Source of the DNA: JBAXHO01 sp037138855
GTDB lineage: Bacteria; Patescibacteriota; Dojkabacteria; B142; OLB20
Direction: 5' to 3'
NCBI GenBank assembly: GCA_037138855.1
Contig: JBAXHO010000058.1
Location: forward strand, 1-10,475
DNA: 10,475 nt
A program made the position numbers and the translations under genes. Shown in pieces: positions 5,959-10,475 of this stretch. Under the pieces are notes generated by a model. That model searched no databases. It was not told the origin of the DNA and saw only the letters and a list, made by a program, of their open reading frames with translations. Numbering within the stretch: the stretch's first letter is position 1; each line of letters begins with the position of its first letter.

Positions 5959-6386
5959 TCGACTTTGGTGATCAAATATTTTAATTGATTAAATTCAAAC
6001 TGCTCACCTTGTTTTTTGTTTAAAACTAACTGTCCAAGTGGAGAATCAATAGATAATAATTTGTTTTGCGGATCAGCCTCGAGCGAATCCACCAGACGAA
6101 AGCGCATTTTTTGCAGTGGGTTTTCTAGGGAGAACCATTTTCCTAAAATAATCGTATCCCCAGGAACATTATCGGGGAGAATGGCAATATTCTCCAAAAT
6201 TTTCTTTAATTCTTTTAATTTACTTTCCTTAGCAGCTTTGGCAGCTTGAAATGAAGCAGTCTCTTTGAAGCTATCCATTGGTCCACCCATCAAGGTATTC
6301 TGGATGTTTTCTTTAAGTAAAGATGCTTTGAGCTCCTGATAATTTTGTTTTAATTGAGCAAATTTGGTTTGGGAAATGGTTGGCAT
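5955..6386 (-). CDS. GreA/GreB-family protein (transcript cleavage factor-like)
   Basis: Gre factors bind the secondary channel of RNA polymerase and stimulate cleavage of backtracked RNA. This 143-aa protein has an N-terminal helical hairpin (about 5-70) with ETASFQAAKAAKESKLKEL (42-60) matching the ENAEYxAAKEEQ segment. A C-terminal FKBP-like domain follows: GDTIILGKW (76-84), MRFRLVDSLEADP (94-106) and SIDSPLGQLVLNKKQGEQFEF (112-132), close to the GreA ISxxSPLGxALLGKKxGDxVEV block. At the hairpin tip the catalytic Asp-x2-Glu is altered: Glu42 is kept but the aligned Asp is Ser39, with Asp38 one residue earlier. It might therefore bind polymerase without normal cleavage activity. The gene is coupled to the pyruvate-kinase-like gene. 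No Shine-Dalgarno motif precedes the ATG, which is preceded by heptads. Confidence 0.82.
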   Translation of the reverse strand: MPTISQTKFAQLKQNYQELKASLLKENIQNTLMGGPMDSFKETASFQAAKAAKESKLKELKKILENIAILPDNVPGDTIILGKWFSLENPLQKMRFRLVDSLEADPQNKLLSIDSPLGQLVLNKKQGEQFEFNQLKYLITKVE

Positions 6387-6394
6387 GGAAAAAA

Positions 6395-6457
6395 AGTATA
6401 AAGTATAAAGTAGCAGGTAGGAAATTGAAATCTGGAATCTGGTATCAAATAAATTAT
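6395..6457. repeat. Degenerate heptad tandem array upstream of the Gre-like gene
   Basis: Nine consecutive seven-base units can be read: AGTATAA, AGTATAA, AGTAGCA, GGTAGGA, AATTGAA, ATCTGGA, ATCTGGT, ATCAAAT, AAATTAT. The first four belong to the AGTA type seen elsewhere, and ATCTGGA is the reverse complement type of the CAGATTC run at 4786-4806. On the minus strand the AGTATAA units give TATACT boxes in front of the gene, but no good -35 is spaced correctly. Confidence 0.8.
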
Positions 6458-6474
6458 ATCATGCAACACGAAAT

Positions 6475-6598
6475 AGTATCTAATAGCTAGTAAAGTCTAA
6501 AATTAGAGACTCAAATTATTGTCTACTTAATGAATATGAGATTAGTATTTTTTTACGATCAAATTACCAGCTACTAGCTACCAGATACTAAATACCTT
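6475..6598. repeat. Heptad runs at the end of the GT2 gene
   Basis: AGTATCT, AATAGCT, AGTAAAG (6475-6495) and, in the opposite orientation, TTACCAG, CTACTAG, CTACCAG, ATACTAA, ATACCTT (6564-6598) flank an unrepetitive stretch. The second run spans the stop codon of the glycosyltransferase (6574-6576) and encodes its last residues. Confidence 0.8.
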
Positions 6599-7386
6599 TT
6601 CACCATCGCCAGCTTACTTTTCCATTGATAATGTCTCAAAGCAATCAGCAACCAATTACGCTTTTGGAGTTGCTTCACATTGATACTTTTATTCTGTGAA
6701 GTAGACTTCATTAATTCGTGATAAAGAAGTGCACCGGGTTCATAGACCACGCGGAAACCAGCTTTTTTCACTCTGATACAAAATTCGACATCTTCAGAAT
6801 ACATTTTCAGGGGTTCCCAGAAATAACCGGCTTTTTTGATAACTGCAGCTTTGATCAACATGCAGGTTCCTTCAATGACATTTAAATCCCGGGATTCATC
6901 AAACTGACCTTGGTCAATTTGTCTGTGACCGATTTGTGCAGCGATAATAAAGCCATCATAATCAACTCCAGCCGAGTAAATCAGGTTAGCATTTTGAGGT
7001 AAAAATTTAATTTTTGGTCCAACTACGCCGATCAGAGGATCACTAATCGCTCTGTTTACCAAATTGCTGAGTAGATTTGGATCAAGGATTGTATCTGGAT
7101 TGAGAATTAAATAATAATCGGCTGGTTGTGATTTTTCGGAAAATTTAATTCCAGTATTGATACCACCAGTATAGTAAAGATTTTTTAGATTTTTTAGTAA
7201 AGTGATCTGTGGAAATTCACGGGTAATAATTTTTACAGTAGCATCACTGGAATGATTATCAACGACAATAATTTTATAATTTGGGTAGGATTGCAGTTGC
7301 ACACTATGTAAGCAGGCAGTAATTTCCTCCTGATTATTCCAGGTGATAATAATAACATTTATTTGTGGTAGATGATTAGTGGACAC
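6574..7386 (-). CDS. Family 2 glycosyltransferase (rhamnosyltransferase-like)
   Basis: The 270-aa product is a GT-A fold, family 2 glycosyltransferase of the WbbL/rhamnosyltransferase-like type that moves a sugar from a nucleotide donor to a growing glycan on a lipid carrier. NVIIITWNN (10-18) begins the nucleotide-binding fold. IVVDNHSSDAT (40-50) carries the donor-binding Asp43, and LNPDT (95-99) is the DxD-equivalent metal site. SEDVEFCIRVKKAGF (197-211) contains the ED pair with the catalytic-base candidate. No membrane helix is evident, so it probably acts at the inner membrane face. The only in-frame start is GTG at 7384-7386, without a clear Shine-Dalgarno motif. The final residues (about YLVSGS) are encoded by a heptad array. 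Donor and acceptor are unknown; dTDP-rhamnose is plausible given rfbB and rfbD nearby. Confidence 0.9.
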   Translation of the reverse strand: MSTNHLPQINVIIITWNNQEEITACLHSVQLQSYPNYKIIVVDNHSSDATVKIITREFPQITLLKNLKNLYYTGGINTGIKFSEKSQPADYYLILNPDTILDPNLLSNLVNRAISDPLIGVVGPKIKFLPQNANLIYSAGVDYDGFIIAAQIGHRQIDQGQFDESRDLNVIEGTCMLIKAAVIKKAGYFWEPLKMYSEDVEFCIRVKKAGFRVVYEPGALLYHELMKSTSQNKSINVKQLQKRNWLLIALRHYQWKSKLAMVKRYLVSGS

Positions 7387-7434
7387 AGCAACAGTGTAGC
7401 AAAAAAAGGAAATTTTTTCAGGAGAATTAATGTT

Positions 7435-7560
7435 TCAGTAGTTTCTCTCAACAGGATTTACTTTAAAACCATTATTTTTAATAAAAGCCTGAAAATCTGG
7501 GGACACCAGCGTGTCCCACCCATTAAGCTCATTTTACCTGATTTCTGGTAGTAAACGCAT
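7435..7560 (-). pseudogene. Possible decayed small gene with one in-frame stop
   Basis: Reading the minus strand from ATG 7560-7558 gives MRLLPEIR, then TAA (7536-7534). In the same frame 32 further codons follow, beginning NELNGWDTLVSPDF, rich in ordinary residues and ending at TGA (7437-7435). The composition looks protein-like rather than random AT sequence. The start codon touches an 18-bp palindrome (7559-7576) that could have been its operator. I do not recognise the family. The frame also contains a 7-bp hairpin (7500-7517), which might by itself explain the reading. Confidence 0.25.
7500..7517. repeat. GC-rich 7-bp inverted repeat
   Basis: GGGACAC and GTGTCCC are separated by CAGC. 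This is conspicuously GC-rich in an AT-rich spacer and would form a stable hairpin in RNA of either strand. There is no T run to make it a classical terminator. It may be a short mobile or REP-like palindrome, or part of a decayed coding frame. Confidence 0.5.
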
Positions 7561-7576
7561 TGTATTGCAATACAAT
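7559..7576. promoter_or_regulatory. 18-bp perfect palindrome, candidate operator
   Basis: ATTGTATTGCAATACAAT equals its own reverse complement over all 18 bases. It lies in the divergent region between the GT2 gene (minus) and the 121-aa/GT4-GT4 pair (plus). Such sites are typical for dimeric regulators, for example ribbon-helix-helix antitoxins. No regulator gene is visible in the window, so its binder is unknown. Confidence 0.45.
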
Positions 7577-7639
7577 AATTTGAATTTTCGGAAAAATAAT
7601 TAATACATTGGTAAGGTAAATTAATCTTGCCTTTGAAAA

Positions 7640-7663
7640 TATGATAAGATTAATTGATTAATC
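7640..7663 (+). promoter_or_regulatory. Possible -10 box and 16-bp palindrome before the GT operon
   Basis: TATGAT (7640-7645) matches five of six -10 bases but has no good -35. It is followed by GATTAAT-TG-ATTAATC (7648-7663), a palindrome with a two-base centre, placed where a start point or operator would be, 10 bases before the ATG at 7674. This is suggestive only. Confidence 0.25.
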
Positions 7664-7673
7664 ATAAAAATCT

Positions 7674-8039
7674 ATGAATCAGCGCGAAAAAGATTTACTG
7701 CAGAAATTGCGGGAAATAATTAAAGAAAAACAATTACCGGAACCGGGAGCAGATGTAGATTTTAAAGCATATATTTTAACCAGTGTGATTCCGGTTTTAC
7801 AAACAACCAAGGATATTCAGAGTCCAATTTATGATGATGTGATTAGTGGTAAGGGCATTTTCGGTAAGTTAAAAAAGAAAATTTTGGATAAAATCGCTAA
7901 TGTAACCCGCAATGTAGTGGAACGCTCATTTACTAGACAGCAGAAATTCAATAATAGTATTTTGCAGCTTTTTGAGTATCTGGTTCAGGAAAATATTGAA
8001 TTAACAAAAAAGCTAGATAATGATCAAAAAAAATCCTAA
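7674..8039 (+). CDS. 121-aa hypothetical protein preceding the GT4-GT4 gene
   Basis: I do not recognise a named family. The protein is charged, with a helical N-terminus (EKDLLQKLREIIKEKQ, 5-20), a central Lys-rich basic helix (KLKKKILDKIANVTRN, 65-80) and a C-terminal amphipathic segment RQQKFNNSILQLFEYLVQENIELTKKL (88-114) likely to form a coiled coil. The QQxxFNxxI pattern resembles the linker often found before methyltransferase or glycosyltransferase domains in polysaccharide clusters; that is recollection of a pattern, not a domain match. Its last 20 bases overlap the next gene in another frame, across eight consecutive A (8026-8033). A one-base slip there would fuse the two proteins. 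It may act as a helper or as the N-terminal module of the glycosyltransferase. Confidence 0.7.
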   Translation: MNQREKDLLQKLREIIKEKQLPEPGADVDFKAYILTSVIPVLQTTKDIQSPIYDDVISGKGIFGKLKKKILDKIANVTRNVVERSFTRQQKFNNSILQLFEYLVQENIELTKKLDNDQKKS

Positions 8040-10266
8040 AGAAATTCAAATTTTTGGCTCCATTTTGGGAGAATATTCACTGGCTCGTGTCAATCGCTCT
8101 TTTGCAGCTGCGTTGGCCAAAGTAGCCAGCGCTTATCATGTCAGTCTTGCGACAAATTTGGCACAGACTAGTAAGTTACCTACTGCCAATGATCTTAAAA
8201 CATACCCAGTATTAGCAGAATTATATTCTGAAAAGGAAACCACGGATATTCTGATTTATAATAACTTTCCTAAATCATTGGAGTTGCCTTATGGTTTTAA
8301 AGATTTTAAAGCGCAACTAAAACTAGCTTATCTTGCCTGGGAAGAAAGCATTTTTCCGGAAAAATATGTCGCTGAATGTAATCAATATTTACATGGATTG
8401 CTGGTGAGCAGCAGTTATGTAAAGGAAGTGATGGAAAAATCCGGAATTAGTATTCCGATTTGCAATATCAGTGAAGGCATTGATTTTAATCTTTATGGCC
8501 AACCCGCAGCATATCCATTAAAAACCAATAAAAAATTCAAATTTCTGCATGTCAGTTCAGCACATTATCGCAAAGGAATTGATGTGTTAATTAAGGCTTA
8601 TTGTCAGGCATTTACGAAAAGTGATGATGTAGTTTTAGTTATTAAACATTTTCCCAATTCGGATAGCGAACTCCAGGAAGTTTTACAAAAATTTCAAAAT
8701 GAACATAGTCCAGAAATTCTGGTCATAGATGAAGCTAATTTGTCTGATAATCAAATGTTCGCAATTTTTCAACAGTGTGATGCCGTCGTACAACCGACCC
8801 GGGCTGAGGGCTTTGGGATGCCGATGGCGGAAGCATTTTATGCAGGAAAGCCTTTGATTACAACAGGTTTTAGTGGTCAGCTTGATTTTTGTAATGCAGA
8901 GAATTGTTTTCTTTTAGATTATCATTTGGTAAGTAGTAAGTCGCATTTACTGACACCTGGCGCTCAGGTAGCAGAGCCGGATTTTGATGATCTGGTTCGT
9001 CAGATGCGATTTATTTCTGCTCCGGAAAATTTTGCAGTAGTAGCTGAAAAAGTTGAAAATGCCAGAAAGTCGATTGAAGCACAGACTTGGGAAAATACCG
9101 CAAAAAAAGCCTTGGATTTTATTAAAACAATTGAACCGCTTGCTCCTTTGAAGAATAAAGTACTGGCTGTACTTTCACCGCTTAATTCTGCCGGTGGGAT
9201 CAGTGAATATACACGTGATTTATTTGGAAAAATTGCCAGCAGTTTTGCTGAGACATTTTTCCTGGCTGATCAGGATCTCAGTACTCGCACCCAAAACGAT
9301 GCAGCGAACGTGAAGCGTTGTTGGACGACCGGAGAAAATAGCTGGCAAAAGTTGCAGGAATTATTAACAATTCATCATCCTGATATTATTCATATCCAGT
9401 ATCATCCTAGCTTTTTTAGTTTCAATGCTTTAGCGCAGCTTATTGAGATTCTTATGACACATAATATTATTATTGAATTAACTCTGCATAATGTTTGTGC
9501 GCCACATTTGGATTGGCAAAAACATCTTGCCGTATTAAAAAAGGTGGTTAAAATTTTTACTTTGTCTGAAGCTGATCAGAATTTATTACAAAAAATTGGC
9601 TTAGCAAATATTTCCTTAGTTAATCATGGTACTAGCCAAACTAGTTGTCTTATGAAAGCAAAGCTTAAACATGAATTAGCATTAGATCAGTTTGCGTATA
9701 TTATTGCCACTCATGGTTTGATTCATGATAAAAAGGGACTTTTGGAAATGCTGGAAGCAGCTCATTTATTGCAAAGTCGTGGTGAAAATTTTGCTTATCT
9801 GGCGATCAATGCAGTTAATCCTGATAATAGCACTTCGCAAAAAGTACATGAATTAATGCTGCAAAAAATAAGTGACTGGAAATTGGAGAAAAATGTATTT
9901 CTGATTGATAGTTATTTGCCAGTTCAGGAAGTGAATAATTTACTAAGTTTGGCCGATTTGATTATTTATCCTTATGCCCAATTGACAGAAGGGGCAAGTG
10001 GTGCCATTACTAAAGCTGTCGCTGTAAATGTACCAGCGATTTATACTGATGTTTATCTCTTTCATAATCTTAGTTATGGCTTTAAAATTCCTGATAATCA
10101 GCCAGCACATATCGTGACAGCGATTCATACTTTACTAACTAATCAGGAAATGTATCAAAAACAAAAACAATTAATGCAAATTTATCTCCGACAAAATTCT
10201 TGGGAACAGTTAGGGATTAGGTTACTGAGAGGGATGGTGGAGGAGTTAGAGGAGAAAAATAGTTGA
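8020..10266 (+). CDS. Tandem GT4-GT4 glycosyltransferase (two fused domains)
   Basis: The 748-aa product contains two GT-B fold glycosyltransferases in one chain. The first (about 8-370) has LARVNRSF (21-28) at the start, FLHVSSAHYRKGIDVLIKAY (175-194) and PTRAEGFGMPMAEA (259-272), with the E263-x7-E271 pair of GT4 retaining enzymes. The second (about 378-745) starts VLAVLSPLNSAGGISEYTRDL (381-401). It has ATHGLIHDKKGLLEML (563-578), and its corresponding site is TEGASGAITKA (656-666), where Glu657 is kept but the second Glu is Lys665. No membrane segment is seen. The enzymes may add successive sugars to a surface glycan. The ATG at 8020 is the first in frame and has no Shine-Dalgarno motif; coupling to or fusion with the upstream gene is possible. 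Confidence 0.9.
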   Translation: MIKKNPKEIQIFGSILGEYSLARVNRSFAAALAKVASAYHVSLATNLAQTSKLPTANDLKTYPVLAELYSEKETTDILIYNNFPKSLELPYGFKDFKAQLKLAYLAWEESIFPEKYVAECNQYLHGLLVSSSYVKEVMEKSGISIPICNISEGIDFNLYGQPAAYPLKTNKKFKFLHVSSAHYRKGIDVLIKAYCQAFTKSDDVVLVIKHFPNSDSELQEVLQKFQNEHSPEILVIDEANLSDNQMFAIFQQCDAVVQPTRAEGFGMPMAEAFYAGKPLITTGFSGQLDFCNAENCFLLDYHLVSSKSHLLTPGAQVAEPDFDDLVRQMRFISAPENFAVVAEKVENARKSIEAQTWENTAKKALDFIKTIEPLAPLKNKVLAVLSPLNSAGGISEYTRDLFGKIASSFAETFFLADQDLSTRTQNDAANVKRCWTTGENSWQKLQELLTIHHPDIIHIQYHPSFFSFNALAQLIEILMTHNIIIELTLHNVCAPHLDWQKHLAVLKKVVKIFTLSEADQNLLQKIGLANISLVNHGTSQTSCLMKAKLKHELALDQFAYIIATHGLIHDKKGLLEMLEAAHLLQSRGENFAYLAINAVNPDNSTSQKVHELMLQKISDWKLEKNVFLIDSYLPVQEVNNLLSLADLIIYPYAQLTEGASGAITKAVAVNVPAIYTDVYLFHNLSYGFKIPDNQPAHIVTAIHTLLTNQEMYQKQKQLMQIYLRQNSWEQLGIRLLRGMVEELEEKNS

Positions 10267-10322
10267 ATAAATCAAAATAATTATTCATTTATTTCTAAAA
10301 TTTTATTTATTATTTCCTTGAT

Positions 10323-10439
10323 ATGACAAATGTTTTTGATAAGTTCACCAATCTTTATTCGTTATCCAAAACATTACGTTTTGAATTGAAACCCATCGGA
10401 GAAACAGGGCAAATGTTGATTGTGACCGGTACCCTGTAA
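10323..10439 (+). pseudogene. cas12a: Truncated Cas12a (Cpf1) N-terminal fragment
   Basis: Starting at ATG 10323 the frame reads MTNVFDKFTNLYSLSKTLRF, then ELKPIGETGQML. This is the hallmark Cas12a N-terminus: YSLSKTLRFEL-P-G-T opens the wedge domain of nearly every Cas12a (the Francisella enzyme has the same YSLSKTLRFEL). After Leu32 the similarity ends. Six unrelated residues (IVTGTL) precede TAA at 10437-10439, and the window stops 36 bases later. A complete effector is about 1,200-1,300 aa, so this is a ~3% fragment. It is either interrupted by an inserted element, decayed, or cut by a misassembly. No cas1, cas2, cas4 or CRISPR array is in the window. It lies 56 bases after the GT4-GT4 gene with no Shine-Dalgarno motif. 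Family recognition is firm; its state is uncertain. Confidence 0.85.
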
Positions 10440-10475
10440 AATAAGATAGTTTTCTGAGAACATATATCTAGTTAT
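10411..10475 (+). other. Unrelated sequence interrupting cas12a, possible insertion-element end
   Basis: From about 10418 the sequence no longer fits a Cas12a frame. It begins near TTGTGACCGGTACCCTG and continues AT-rich to the edge. A TGTGACC-type start would be compatible with the terminal inverted repeat of an insertion sequence, but no transposase or matching second end is present to prove it. No target duplication can be judged. Confidence 0.25.

Noticed and set aside
3584..6249. Other plus-strand frames at 3584-3841, 4081-4263, 5294-5500 and 6016-6249
   Set aside because: They are antisense to the cupin, RmlC-like, pyruvate-kinase-like and Gre-like genes, with unusual composition (many Cys, Ser) and no recognisable domain.
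9943..10128. Minus-strand 61-aa frame
   Set aside because: It is antisense to the second GT4 domain, which is clearly the real coding frame.
10267..10322. AT-rich inverted repeat after the GT4-GT4 gene as a terminator
   Set aside because: AATAAAT/ATTTATT arms of seven A-T pairs with a long loop are too weak to support a terminator call.
1..10475. UGA-as-glycine genetic code (Gracilibacteria/Absconditabacteria)
   Set aside because: TGA ends the Nudix, Gre-like and GT4-GT4 genes at natural lengths, twice inside ATGA overlaps, and no gene needs TGA read through.
1..10475. tRNA or rRNA genes
   Set aside because: I saw no cloverleaf with a GTTCRA-type T arm and no rRNA-like conserved stretch; spacers are repeats or AT-rich.

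Overview
This AT-rich window, with compact gene packing and four-base ATGA overlaps, looks like an accessory glycan-synthesis region. It probably comes from an uncultivated candidate-phyla-radiation (Patescibacteria-type) bacterium; that placement is inference from gene style, the divergent Gre and pyruvate-kinase relatives, and a Cas12a relic. TGA is used as a normal stop (Nudix, Gre-like, GT4-GT4 genes), which argues against the UGA-as-glycine code of Gracilibacteria/Absconditabacteria. Almost no start codon has a Shine-Dalgarno motif.

Layout. Positions 1-283 (minus strand) hold the N-terminal part of a PAP2-type lipid phosphatase that runs off the edge. From 361 to 7386 every gene is on the minus strand. 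In transcription order these are: a GT2 glycosyltransferase; a Gre-like factor overlapping a pyruvate-kinase-like protein; an RmlC-related cupin; a second cupin; a Nudix hydrolase overlapping rfbD (dTDP-4-dehydrorhamnose reductase); a small DUF4190-like membrane protein; and rfbB (dTDP-glucose 4,6-dehydratase). A divergent intergenic region (7387-7673) contains an 18-bp perfect palindrome and what looks like a decayed small gene. From 7674 the plus strand carries a short 121-aa protein and a 748-aa protein made of two fused GT4 glycosyltransferase domains. Their reading frames overlap across a run of eight A.

How the genes fit together. RfbB, the RmlC-like cupin and RfbD would convert dTDP-glucose to a dTDP-6-deoxysugar such as dTDP-L-rhamnose. 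The thymidylyltransferase rfbA is not in the window. The GT2 and GT4-GT4 proteins could use such donors to build a surface polysaccharide, and a PAP2 phosphatase often recycles the lipid carrier.

Two things stand out. First, the last ~150 bases contain an unmistakable Cas12a (type V-A CRISPR effector) N-terminus. It keeps about 32 residues, then switches to unrelated sequence and stops, as if interrupted by an insertion, decayed or mis-assembled. Second, the intergenic spaces between 3796 and 6600 are built largely of degenerate seven-base tandem repeats. One copy of this phenomenon lies inside rfbD, another forms the end of the GT2 gene, and one array appears to supply a sigma70-type promoter for the RmlC-like gene.
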